This document shows, one piece after another, positions 42,816 through 51,245 of a DNA stretch of 64,000 nucleotides. Location of the stretch: positions 7,348,501 to 7,412,500 of the forward strand of contig NZ_CP108462.1 in assembly GCF_036226365.1 (NCBI RefSeq), read 5' to 3'. Every line of letters starts with the position of its first letter. Within the stretch, counting starts at the first letter, position 1. Origin of the DNA: Streptomyces sp. NBC_01262. GTDB taxonomy: Bacteria; Actinomycetota; Actinomycetes; Streptomycetales; Streptomycetaceae. The notes beneath the pieces are model-generated. The model was not told where the DNA came from, did no database searches, and saw only the letters and a program-made list of their open reading frames with translations. The position numbers were made by a program, and so were the translations under genes.

Positions 42816-42992
42816 ATGCCCCGCCTCGCCCTCTACGCCTTCGTGGTCTGCGCCCTCGCCACGGCCGCGGCCGTCGTCTCCTTCGTGCAGGGCAGCTGGC
42901 TCGGCGTCGTGTGGATCCTCGTCGCGGGCCTGTCCAGCAACATGTGCTGGTACTACGTGCGCAAGGGCAAGGCCGACCGGGCCGCGGGCTAG
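42816..42992 (+). CDS. Small membrane protein (58 residues)
   Basis: An ATG with AGGAG nine bases upstream opens 58 codons: MPRLALYAFVVCALATAAAV, then a second hydrophobic stretch (WLGVVWILVAGLSSNMCWYY) and a basic tail VRKGKADRAAG. Two membrane helices are predicted. It is a typical small actinobacterial integral membrane protein; function unknown. A hairpin follows its stop. Confidence 0.75.
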   Translation: MPRLALYAFVVCALATAAAVVSFVQGSWLGVVWILVAGLSSNMCWYYVRKGKADRAAG

Positions 42993-42993
42993 C

Positions 42994-43024
42994 GCCGTCG
43001 CGGTGGCTCTGCCGCTGCGACGGC
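42994..43024. terminator. Bidirectional hairpin between small membrane gene and site-2 protease gene
   Basis: GCCGTCGCGGTGGC, TCT, then GCCGCTGCGACGGC form a stem of 14 positions with 12 pairs (an outer 8-bp perfect stem). It lies between two convergent genes, two bases after one stop and six before the other. Confidence 0.75.
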
Positions 43025-43030
43025 CTCCAT

Positions 43031-43804
43031 CTACTTCCAGAAGCGGAAGAGGCTGTCTCCGTACGAGGCGAGGACAGGAGATACGCCGAGAGCGCTGAAG
43101 AGCCGGTAAACCCCGTCGAAGAACACCGCGTTCACCTCCGGGATCCACAAGAGGCCGAACACCGCCAGCAGCCCGAACTGAGCGAACGGCTCCACCTGGC
43201 GGCGGAAGTTGTACGACAGCCACGGCTCGATGATTCCGTAGCCGTCCAGGCCCGGAACCGGGAGCAGGTTGAGGATGGTGGCGGTGACTTGAAGGAAGCC
43301 CAGGAATGCCACCGCAGCGCGGAACTCGATACGTACGGAATCGAGGAGCCCGAGGCCGAGAGGGACCAGGAGCACGATCGCACACGCCAGGTTGACCAGT
43401 GGCCCCGCCGCCGAGATCAGGCTGTGCTTCCACCGGCCGTGAATCCGGCCCCGCTCGATGAAGACCGCTCCGCCGGGCAGACCGATGCCGCCCATGAGGA
43501 TGAAGAGAACCGGCAGCAGGATGCTGAGCACTGCGTGACTGTAAGTGAACGGATTCAGTCGCAGGTACCCCTTGGCCCCCACGGTGATGTCGCCGCCGTG
43601 CAGAGCTGTCCGGGCATGGGCGTACTCATGGAGGCAGAGCGAGACCACCCAGCCGGAGACCACGAACAGGAAGATGCCAACCCGGATGCTCTGCCCGTAG
43701 TCGGTGATCACCGCCCACGCTGATGTACCCAGGACAGCTACCAGCGCCCAGAAAACCGGGCTGATCCTGCGTTCCTCGCGGCGCTGGGTGTCTGTGACTG
43801 CCAT
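43031..43804 (-). CDS. Site-2 protease-like membrane metalloprotease (M50)
   Basis: The 257 residues have several helices and both M50 motifs: SLCLHEYAHARTAL (HExxH, about residue 59) and NLLPVPGLDGYGI (NxxPxxxLDG, about 183). No PDZ or CBS domain is present, so it is the minimal kind. Such proteases cut membrane-bound regulators; the target is unknown. It lies just downstream of the serine integrase gene, and codon third positions here are less strictly G/C than in neighbours, which suggests it came with the integrated element. Confidence 0.88.
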   Translation of the reverse strand: MAVTDTQRREERRISPVFWALVAVLGTSAWAVITDYGQSIRVGIFLFVVSGWVVSLCLHEYAHARTALHGGDITVGAKGYLRLNPFTYSHAVLSILLPVLFILMGGIGLPGGAVFIERGRIHGRWKHSLISAAGPLVNLACAIVLLVPLGLGLLDSVRIEFRAAVAFLGFLQVTATILNLLPVPGLDGYGIIEPWLSYNFRRQVEPFAQFGLLAVFGLLWIPEVNAVFFDGVYRLFSALGVSPVLASYGDSLFRFWK

Positions 43805-43898
43805 GTCTGATTGCTCCGAAGCTCGGTGAGGTCCAGCCGCGATCCTTTCATCCCTTCATGCATGGCGTGCAAGGAGGAATCAGCCGGTTGTCTCGCCA

Positions 43899-45443
43899 CT
43901 ATGTGCGCACTTTCGTGAAGCGTTCCCTCAGATCATCCGGCACGTCAAGGGTGTGTCCTCCCTTGCCGGGCGGGTTGCACTTCAAGGTGATACCCGCTTG
44001 CACCAAATCATCCGTGATGGCTGCTATCTCCCGGCCCGTCCAACGTTGGGCGAAGGTCACGCCAAGCGACAGGTACTCCCAGTGGTCTTGGCCGGAGTCC
44101 CCCAGTGCGTTCAGACGCTCGTACTCTTCCTGAAGCGAGGCGAGGGCCTTCTCCCCCTTCTCCCGGAGCAAGCCCCTGGAGTAGATACCGCCCGGCATGA
44201 GCTGTGCGACGTGGTAGTTGATCGAGTCCTCGATCTCATCCAGCTTCTCGGCCGAACCGTCTCCTTCGACGTATACCCTGCGCGTCACCGGCTTGTCGCC
44301 AACCTCCTTGAGGAGGGCTTGCATGAGCGGTTCGATGATCTCTTCGTGCGGGAGGAAGACGTATCCGGGGCAGGCTGGGGAACCGACTCGGGACATGCAA
44401 CGAATCCTGTCCGTGACTCGGTAGGTCCCGTCCTTGCGTTTCTTCTTGGTCGTGTGCAGTTGGAGGTTCTTGCCGCAACTACCGCACTTGATGACGTTGA
44501 GGAACGGGGTCCTTGGCGTATCGGAGCGCAGGCCGACTGGCGCCGCCGTGTCGATGAGCGCCTTCTGAAGACTCTCCCACTCTTCCTTACTGAGGATCGG
44601 ATCGGCCATGAGGATGCGGTGCCCTTGCGCGTCATGGACGAGCACCCGCTTGCCATAGGTCTTTCCGGTCACGCGTTCGCTGCGTGTCTTGAACCCGAGC
44701 AACGTGGGGGACGTGAGGATCCCCTTCAGGGTGCGGGGATACCAGTGGAAGTTCTTGCCGGACTTGTTCTTTTTGTAGGTGCTGGCGGGCGCGGGAATGC
44801 CGCGCTCTTCGAAGTCTCGGCAGATGGAGTTGACCGATTCCCCTCTTCGGCCCGGCTCGCCGATGATCCTACGTGTGGCCTCACGGACGACCTCGGCTGT
44901 TTCCGGGTTGACTTCGAGGTACCGGCCGTCGCCTCGGTCGTAGGTCCGGTATCCGTAGGGCGGGGAGCCGCCGCCCCAACGCTCGGTGGGGAGCAGGTGC
45001 TGCCGCATCGAGGCGACACGCTCGGAGGCTGCGCGAGCCTCCATATGGGCGAAGGCCGCGATCATTATTGCCATCGCCTCCCCGGAGGGATCAGTGAGAT
45101 CGAAGGGCTCGGTAGCGGACACCAGCCCTTTCTTGCCGTGTTCTTTGGCCCATTCGATCATTGCGTGCAAGTCGTCGACTCTGCGCACGAAACGGTCGAG
45201 ACGCCAGAACAGGATGTTGTCGAACTCCGGTGCGCGGTCTTCGAGCCAGCTGGACAGCTCGGGACGCTTCCACGGAGGAACCGCCGTAGCAGATACGGAG
45301 AGATCTTTGGCAACCCCGACGAGTTCCCAGCCGCGCCGCTCGCAGTAAGCCGTGCACTCCTTGAGTTGGCGTTCCGGGCTGGTGGTTGAGTCGGTCTCCA
45401 CGGTCAGACGGACAGCTATCAGGACTCTTGGCTTCCTTGCCAT
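43899..45443 (-). CDS. Large serine integrase (Bxb1-like) with threonine at the nucleophile position
   Basis: The 514 residues have the full layout: catalytic domain (about 1-150), recombinase domain (about 170-300), and zinc ribbon (IKCGSCGKNL, later IRCMSRVGSPACPGY) with a coiled coil before the end. The start reads VLIAVRLTVETDSTTSPERQ. In Bxb1 integrase and others the place after RL is the nucleophilic Ser; here residue 14 is Thr, codon ACC at 45402-45404, one base from TCC. The other catalytic Args (FWRLDRFVRR) are kept. It is likely inactive or strongly impaired, so this is probably a remnant. No att sites could be defined. It is divergent from the AfsR-like gene. Confidence 0.9.
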   Translation of the reverse strand: MARKPRVLIAVRLTVETDSTTSPERQLKECTAYCERRGWELVGVAKDLSVSATAVPPWKRPELSSWLEDRAPEFDNILFWRLDRFVRRVDDLHAMIEWAKEHGKKGLVSATEPFDLTDPSGEAMAIMIAAFAHMEARAASERVASMRQHLLPTERWGGGSPPYGYRTYDRGDGRYLEVNPETAEVVREATRRIIGEPGRRGESVNSICRDFEERGIPAPASTYKKNKSGKNFHWYPRTLKGILTSPTLLGFKTRSERVTGKTYGKRVLVHDAQGHRILMADPILSKEEWESLQKALIDTAAPVGLRSDTPRTPFLNVIKCGSCGKNLQLHTTKKKRKDGTYRVTDRIRCMSRVGSPACPGYVFLPHEEIIEPLMQALLKEVGDKPVTRRVYVEGDGSAEKLDEIEDSINYHVAQLMPGGIYSRGLLREKGEKALASLQEEYERLNALGDSGQDHWEYLSLGVTFAQRWTGREIAAITDDLVQAGITLKCNPPGKGGHTLDVPDDLRERFTKVRT

Positions 45444-45571
45444 GGACAGAGTCTAACCGTCAGGTATCTCTGGTGAGTGAGAGTTACATAGTCCACACCG
45501 GTTTGCTGCTCGTGCGGGTAGGGGTTGGAACGAAGAGAACCTCGGACCACTGTCTCCGTAAGAATGGGTCC

Positions 45572-48500
45572 GTGCGCTACGGGATTCTGGGGACAACGCA
45601 AGCCAATCACGACGACGGCACAGCCGTGCCGCTCGCCGGCACCCGGCTGCGCGCACTGCTCGCCGCACTGGCGCTGCACGCGGGCCGGGTCCGGACGACG
45701 GAAGGGCTGATCGACGAGGTCTGGGGCGAGGATCCCCCGGCGGACGCGGCCGGGGCGCTGCAGGCGCTGGTCGGGCGGCTGCGGCGGGTGCTCGGGCATG
45801 AGGCGATCGGCTCGGTGGACGGCGGATACCGCCTGACCGCGCGGCCGGACGCGGTCGACGCGTACCGGTTCGAGCGGCTGGTGGACGAGGGCGGCCGGGC
45901 CCTGGCCGACGGCAATCCGGGGAAGGCGGCGGAGGCCCTCGACGACGCGCTGGCGCTGTGGCGCGGCCCGGCGCTGGCGGATCTGCCCGACCGGGCGACC
46001 GCGGCGCCCCGCTACGAGGCGCTGCGGCTGAACGCCCAGCGGCTGCGCCTCACCGCCGAAGTGGCCCTCGGCCGGGCCGAGCAGGCCCTGCCGGAGCTGG
46101 CGGAGCTGACCGCCGAGCACCCTCTGAACGAGCCGCTGCGGGCACTGCGGATCCGCGCGCTGCGCGACGCGGGCCGCACGGCCGACGCCCTCGGGGCGTA
46201 CGAAGAAGTCAGACGCACCCTCGCCGAGGAACTGGGCACCGACCCGGGGGCCGAACTGCAGGCGCTGTACGCGGAGTTGCTGGAGGCGCCCGCCGCACTG
46301 GCGCCCGCACCGGCCCCGGCCCCCGCCCCGCGGCCGACCGGCAACGCCCGCGCCCGCCTCACCAGCTTCGTCGGCCGGGAGACGGACCTGACCGCCCTTC
46401 GCTCGGACCTGGACACCGCGCGCCTGGTCACCCTCACCGGCCCCGGCGGCACCGGCAAGACCCGGCTGTCGCAGGAGGCGGGCGACCTGGTAGCGGACCG
46501 CTGGCCGGACGGCGTGTGGTTCGCGGAGCTGGCCCCGGTCGAGGATCCCGCAGGCGTGCCGGTGGCGGTGGTCAACGCGCTGGGCCTGCGCGAGACGCTG
46601 CTGCACGGCGGCTCCGCGGCCGAGGCCGCGATGGTGGTCGAGGCCAAGAAGAAGTCCCCGGCACTGCAGCTCGCGGACTACTGCTCCGGGCGCCGGCTGC
46701 TCCTCGTACTGGACAACTGCGAGCACGTCATCGACGCCGCCGCCGCGCTGGCCGAGCGGCTGCTCGCGGACTGCCCGGGTGTCGCGGTGCTGGCCACCAG
46801 CCGCGAACCCCTGGGCGTACCGGGGGAGTTGGTACGCCCCCTCGACCCGCTGCCGCAGCCGCCCGCACTGCGGCTGCTCGCCGACCGGGGCGCCGCCGCC
46901 CGCGCCGGCTTCACCCCCGACGAGGACCCCGAGGCCTGCGCCGAGCTGTGCCGCCGCCTGGACGGCCTGCCGCTGGCCATCGAGCTGGCCGCCGCCCGGC
47001 TGCGCAGCCTCACCCCGCGCCAGCTCGCGGACCGCCTGGACGACCGCTTCCGGATCCTCACCGGTGGCAGCCGCACCGTACTGCCGCGCCAGCAGACACT
47101 GCGGGCGGTCGTCGACTGGAGCTGGGACCTGCTGGAGCCGGACGAGCGGATCCTGCTGCGCCGCCTCGCCGTCTTCGCGGGCGGCTGGACCCTGGAAGCG
47201 GTGGAGGAGGTCTGCTCGGGCGACGGCGCCGACGGCATCGACGGCGGCATCGAGGCCGTCGACATCGCCGTGCTCCTCGCCTCCCTCGTCGACAAGTCCC
47301 TGGTCCTCGCCGATCTCACCGACGACGGCGCCCGCTACCGCATGCTGGAGACCATCTCGGAGTACGCCGCCGAGCGCCTGGCCGCCTCCGGCGAGCGCGC
47401 CGGGACCGAGCGCCGCCACATCACCCACTTCCGCGAGTACGCCCGTACCACCGACCCCCTCCTGCGCGGCCCCGACCAACTGCTGTGGCTGGACCGGCTG
47501 GAGCGCGAACACGACAACCTCCGCGCCGCCCTGCGCCGCGCCGTCGAGGCCGGGGACGAGCAGGAGGCGCTGGTCATCACCCTGGCCTGCAGCTGGTTCT
47601 GGGAGATGCGCAACTACGTCACGGAACTGCGCTTCTGGCCCGAGAAGGTCGCCGCCCTGAGCGACGAGGACCCCTTCGACCCGAACCTGGTCCCCGTACC
47701 ACTGGATCACGGGCCGCTGGACCGGCCGCTCCCGATGCCGGCCGGGCAGCTACGGGAGGCCCGCCGCTGGATATGGCTGGCGGGATACCTGGGATACGAA
47801 GGCGACCTGGAGCGCTGGAGCGATCCCGACGCGGTCCGGATCGGGCAGGCCTTCGTCGCGGCCTACCCGCCCGGACTGCCGCAGTCGAGCGTCAAGCCCG
47901 GTCTGATGCGGCCCTTCGCCTGCTTCCTGAGCGGCGATTTCGGACAGCTGCGCGAGCTCGCCGACGAGACGGTCGAGAGCTGCCGCACTCATGGGCGGAT
48001 CTGGGAACTGGCGTTCATCCTGCAACTGCGGGCCAAGGTCATGAACGACATCTCGGACACCATCGAGGTGTCGATGAACGACATCCGGGAGAGCCGGGCC
48101 CTGTTCGAGCAGGTCGGCGACAACTGGGGGGTGGCCGAATGCCTCGCGGCGGAGGCCGAGACCACCTCGGGGCTGGGGGACTGGGTCCGCGCCGCCGAGT
48201 GCTGCCGTGAGGCGATCGGGCTGGCCCGCCGGCTCGGCTCCCACCAGCAGGTGCCGATCCTCACCATCCGGCTCGGCGACGCCCTGGTCAACAGCGGTGA
48301 GACCGCCGAGGGCGAACGCCTGCTGCGGGCCGGCATCGCCGACGCCGAGCGTTTCGGCGTGAGCGGCCACGGCGCCGCCCTCTACGGCCGGGTCCTGCTC
48401 TCCGGCCTCCTCGGCTACCGGGGCGACGTCGCCGAGGCGCACACCCTGATGGACGAGTTCCTCGACGCCCTGCCGGCAGGCGTGCCGCCCTTCATCAGCG

Positions 48501-48898
48501 GCCTCCTGCTCGGCATGAAGGGCTGGCTCATGGGCATCGAGGGCGACCCCGTCGGCGGCCTGCGCACCCTCGGTGAGGGCATCGACCGCCTCCACGGCCA
48601 TCCCCTCACCTCCGTCATCGCCCCCCGCATGGGCCTCCTCCTCATCCCCATCGCCATCGTCAACCTCGCCCTCCTCCCCGACCCCGGCACCGCCCTCCTC
48701 CACAGCGCCGCCCTCCTCAACGGTGCCCATGACCACCTCCGCGCGGTGGCCATCGCCCCGTACCACAAGGCCGCCGTCGCCAAGGCCGCCGTCTCGCTGC
48801 GCGAAGGGCTCGGCGCCGCCGCGTACGACGCCGCTTACGCGGAAGGCGCCGGACTCACGATCGAGCAGGCGGTGACGCTGATGCGCGAGATGTGCTGA
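45572..48898 (+). CDS. AfsR/SARP-family regulator with NB-ARC-like ATPase and TPR domains
   Basis: The 1108 residues start at GTG (RYGILGTTQANHDDG). They contain an OmpR-type winged helix (about 10-80), a bacterial transcriptional activation (BTAD) domain (about 90-240), an Ala/Pro linker, and an AAA/NB-ARC-like ATPase with P-loop GPGGTGKT at about 290, LVLDNCEHVIDAA (Walker B), and GLPLAIELAAARLRSL. A C-terminal TPR-like helical part (about 600-1100) follows. Such proteins activate secondary metabolite genes or respond to kinases. A -10-like AAGAAT lies six bases before the start with no good ribosome site, so the message may be leaderless. No biosynthetic cluster is adjacent; targets are unknown. 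Confidence 0.9.
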   Translation: MRYGILGTTQANHDDGTAVPLAGTRLRALLAALALHAGRVRTTEGLIDEVWGEDPPADAAGALQALVGRLRRVLGHEAIGSVDGGYRLTARPDAVDAYRFERLVDEGGRALADGNPGKAAEALDDALALWRGPALADLPDRATAAPRYEALRLNAQRLRLTAEVALGRAEQALPELAELTAEHPLNEPLRALRIRALRDAGRTADALGAYEEVRRTLAEELGTDPGAELQALYAELLEAPAALAPAPAPAPAPRPTGNARARLTSFVGRETDLTALRSDLDTARLVTLTGPGGTGKTRLSQEAGDLVADRWPDGVWFAELAPVEDPAGVPVAVVNALGLRETLLHGGSAAEAAMVVEAKKKSPALQLADYCSGRRLLLVLDNCEHVIDAAAALAERLLADCPGVAVLATSREPLGVPGELVRPLDPLPQPPALRLLADRGAAARAGFTPDEDPEACAELCRRLDGLPLAIELAAARLRSLTPRQLADRLDDRFRILTGGSRTVLPRQQTLRAVVDWSWDLLEPDERILLRRLAVFAGGWTLEAVEEVCSGDGADGIDGGIEAVDIAVLLASLVDKSLVLADLTDDGARYRMLETISEYAAERLAASGERAGTERRHITHFREYARTTDPLLRGPDQLLWLDRLEREHDNLRAALRRAVEAGDEQEALVITLACSWFWEMRNYVTELRFWPEKVAALSDEDPFDPNLVPVPLDHGPLDRPLPMPAGQLREARRWIWLAGYLGYEGDLERWSDPDAVRIGQAFVAAYPPGLPQSSVKPGLMRPFACFLSGDFGQLRELADETVESCRTHGRIWELAFILQLRAKVMNDISDTIEVSMNDIRESRALFEQVGDNWGVAECLAAEAETTSGLGDWVRAAECCREAIGLARRLGSHQQVPILTIRLGDALVNSGETAEGERLLRAGIADAERFGVSGHGAALYGRVLLSGLLGYRGDVAEAHTLMDEFLDALPAGVPPFISGLLLGMKGWLMGIEGDPVGGLRTLGEGIDRLHGHPLTSVIAPRMGLLLIPIAIVNLALLPDPGTALLHSAALLNGAHDHLRAVAIAPYHKAAVAKAAVSLREGLGAAAYDAAYAEGAGLTIEQAVTLMREMC

Positions 48899-48899
48899 G

Positions 48900-49293
48900 T
48901 CAGCCGGCCTTCTTACGGGCGGCGGTCTTCTTCGCGGCCGCCTTCTTCTTGGGTGCCGCCGCCTTCTTGGCGGCAGGCGCGGCGGGCGCGGCCGGGGCCG
49001 GGGCCCGCGCGTCGATGCTCGCCTGGAGCGCCGCCATCAGGTCGACCACGTTGTCCGGCGCCGCCGCCGTCTCCGCCATCTCCGGAATCGGCTCGCCCTC
49101 CAGCTTGGCGGCGACCAGCTCGTCCAGCGCGTGCTGGTACTCGTCGTGCTGGGCGGCCAGGTCGAAGTCCTCCGACAGCGTCTCCATCAGGCTCTCGGCC
49201 ATCTTCAGCTCCTGCGGCCGCACCGTCACCTTCTCCGAGGGCGCCAGCCCGGTCGCCGGGCGGATCTCGTCGGGCCACAGCATGGTGTGCAGC
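48900..49293 (-). pseudogene. ku: 3' part of chromosomal ku, cut off by the element
   Basis: From the junction, the frame reads LHTMLWPDEIRPATGLAPSE and continues with VRPQELKMAESLMETLSED, then an Ala/Pro stretch and a Lys-rich tail (KKAAAPKKKAAAKK) like other actinobacterial Ku C termini. It lacks the first roughly 160 residues of the Ku core, which lie at 58222-58703. Bases further upstream belong to the element. An internal ATG (49283) could start a 128-residue peptide, but no ring-shaped Ku could form from it. Joined at one TGCAGC core, the two parts give a 289-codon gene without a frame break. Confidence 0.95.
49288..49293. other. Left attachment core (TGCAGC)
   Basis: This is the 6-bp sequence common to both ends. 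In ku orientation it is GCTGCA, covering Leu-His codons of the conserved VLVLHTMLWPDE stretch. Strand exchange probably happens in or beside it. Confidence 0.85.
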
Positions 49294-49377
49294 TTATGGG
49301 CAGGGTTTGAAGCTGTCCGTTGTCCGCTCGAAGTAGCGGTGGCTTGTTCCGTAGACGTATGGAGACACCGCCCGCTT

Positions 49378-50961
49378 TCACCGGACCCCGGAGCCCTCTG
49401 GACCCGTGCCAGCTTCCTCTCCTGCCGCACTGGGGGAAGGATTCCGCTTGCGTCGCAAGGGCAGTTCCCGAACCCTGAGAGCTATCAGGCACGCCAGGAA
49501 CGCGACAACCGCCCCGCCTCTGAAGACGTCGTGCAGCGCCAACTCGGAGGCATTCACGAATTCCGCTTTCAAATGAGCACTCAGTGCCGTGATCTGCTCG
49601 CGCCCGATGTCGGCGCCATGGTTGGCGAAGCGAGCCGCGATACTCGGCGAGACGCGGCTGCGCAGTTCTTGGACAAGAGAAGCGGAATATATCGCGCCGA
49701 ATACGGAAACGCCGAATGAGGCCCCGATGGTTCGACTGAAGGTGGTCGTCGAAGTGGCCACGCCCAAATCCTCTGGGGCAGCCGCGTTCTGCGCAGCCAA
49801 CACCAGGACCGAACTGTTCATGCCCAGTGCGGCTCCGATGACCACCAGCACGGCGGCCAGGACGGCATAAGGAGTCGCTTTACCAAGAAAGGAAAATGAT
49901 AACAGCCCTAATCCCAGAAAGAAGGTTCCAGCTATCGGGAATCTTCGGTAGTGGCCGGTGCCGGAAATGACTTTCCCGCAGATGACCGAGGAAAGCGCCC
50001 AGGACATCCAGAGTGGTGCCATTAGTAGCCCCGAGAGGGAGGGCGATGCTCCGTCAACCGTCTGCAGAAACAGGGGCACGAACGTAGTGCCGCCAAGGGT
50101 CGCGAACCCGGCCACGAACGCAAGGGGAGTGGTCACCCGGATGACATCATTACCGAACAGGTGAAGAGGCAGCACCGGCTCCTGGGCCCGGCGCTCGTTG
50201 AGATAGAAAGCCACGAGCAGCGCCGTCGCGATGAGCGCGAGCCCCAGCAGCTCCGCCGAACCCCAGGCGAGCGTGTTCCCACCCCAGGTGACCACCAGGA
50301 TGAGCGCCGTGATGCCAGACGACAGCAGCGCCGCACCCAGCCAGTCGACGTGGCGGGCTCGCCGCACGTGCGCAGCGGCGGTCAACCTGACCGTTACGAC
50401 CAGCAGGGCCAAGAAACAGATTGGTGTGTTGACGTAGAAGACCCAGCGCCAGTTGAGGTGTTGGGTGATTACTCCGCCGATCAGCGGACCGGTGATGGTG
50501 GCCAGGGCAAAAGATGACTGCATGTATCCCTGGTAGTGGCCACGCTCCGCCGGTGGGATCAAGTCGCCGATGATCGCTTGAGAGTTGACCATCATTCCAC
50601 TCGCACCAATGCCCTGCAGTGCACGGAAGATAACCAGCTCGACCATGCCCTGGGAAGTTCCGCACGATATGGAACCGACCGTGAAAATAAATAGCGCTAC
50701 CTGTATAAGCCGTTTGCGGCCGAAGAGGTCGCCAAGCTTTCCATGTAACGGTGTGGACACACTGATTGCGAGAACGTAGGCCGTCACCACCCATGACAAG
50801 TGGGTAAGCCCACCCAGATCTGTCGCAATAGACGGTAACGACGTGGCAACGACCGTCTGATCCAGGGCCGCGACAAACATGGCAAGCATCAAGCCGGGAA
50901 AGATGATCCTGACTTCAGGGTTCAGCCTTGCTCCTTCGCTCGCAGATCGCGTCACCACCAC
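49378..50961 (-). CDS. DHA2-family (14-helix) MFS drug exporter, element cargo
   Basis: The 527 residues have the 14-helix EmrB/QacA layout: motif D1 in AALDQTVVATSLPSIATDLGG (helix 1), motif A in GKLGDLFGRKRLIQVALF, and motif C in GPLIGGVITQHLNWRWVFYVN. It would export lipophilic drugs or cations by proton exchange. Start is one of three GTGs in a row (50961, 50958, 50955); the last has better spacing from AAGGAG. Codon choice is less GC-biased than in the surrounding chromosome (many A/T third positions), as expected for acquired DNA. It is the last gene before the left end of the element. Substrate unknown. Confidence 0.92.
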   Translation of the reverse strand: MVVTRSASEGARLNPEVRIIFPGLMLAMFVAALDQTVVATSLPSIATDLGGLTHLSWVVTAYVLAISVSTPLHGKLGDLFGRKRLIQVALFIFTVGSISCGTSQGMVELVIFRALQGIGASGMMVNSQAIIGDLIPPAERGHYQGYMQSSFALATITGPLIGGVITQHLNWRWVFYVNTPICFLALLVVTVRLTAAAHVRRARHVDWLGAALLSSGITALILVVTWGGNTLAWGSAELLGLALIATALLVAFYLNERRAQEPVLPLHLFGNDVIRVTTPLAFVAGFATLGGTTFVPLFLQTVDGASPSLSGLLMAPLWMSWALSSVICGKVISGTGHYRRFPIAGTFFLGLGLLSFSFLGKATPYAVLAAVLVVIGAALGMNSSVLVLAAQNAAAPEDLGVATSTTTFSRTIGASFGVSVFGAIYSASLVQELRSRVSPSIAARFANHGADIGREQITALSAHLKAEFVNASELALHDVFRGGAVVAFLACLIALRVRELPLRRKRNPSPSAAGEEAGTGPEGSGVR

Positions 50962-51245
50962 TCCTTGATTTGATTAACCGCAGCGAAGTAAATCAGGATG
51001 CCTGGCGCACCAGAATTGAGCGTAACGTCCAACCCGCGCCAACAGCAAGAGTGCCCATGGTTCGGTGCGGCGATCAATTGGTTCCGGATGAGCGCACAGG
51101 AAGCGTCGTCTTGACACGCCGCTTGAGGCGCCATGCGGCAGAGCAGGTAATCAGCCGCACGACGCAAGTGGCGACCCATGGCCGCCACGGCGAGGGCTCA
51201 ACTCCGTAGGAGGCATCGCGCCCGAGCGGGGCATCCGTGCGGGTC

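Noticed and set aside
43031..45443. Serine integrase and the ku-disrupting element as one mobile unit
   Set aside because: The AfsR-like gene and a precise TGCAGC boundary lie between them, and the recombinases belong to unrelated families.
49294..49430. A 176-residue intact protein reading from 49430 to 48900
   Set aside because: Residues before LHTMLWPDE come from element end sequence and have no Ku similarity. This is a chance in-frame fusion at the junction.
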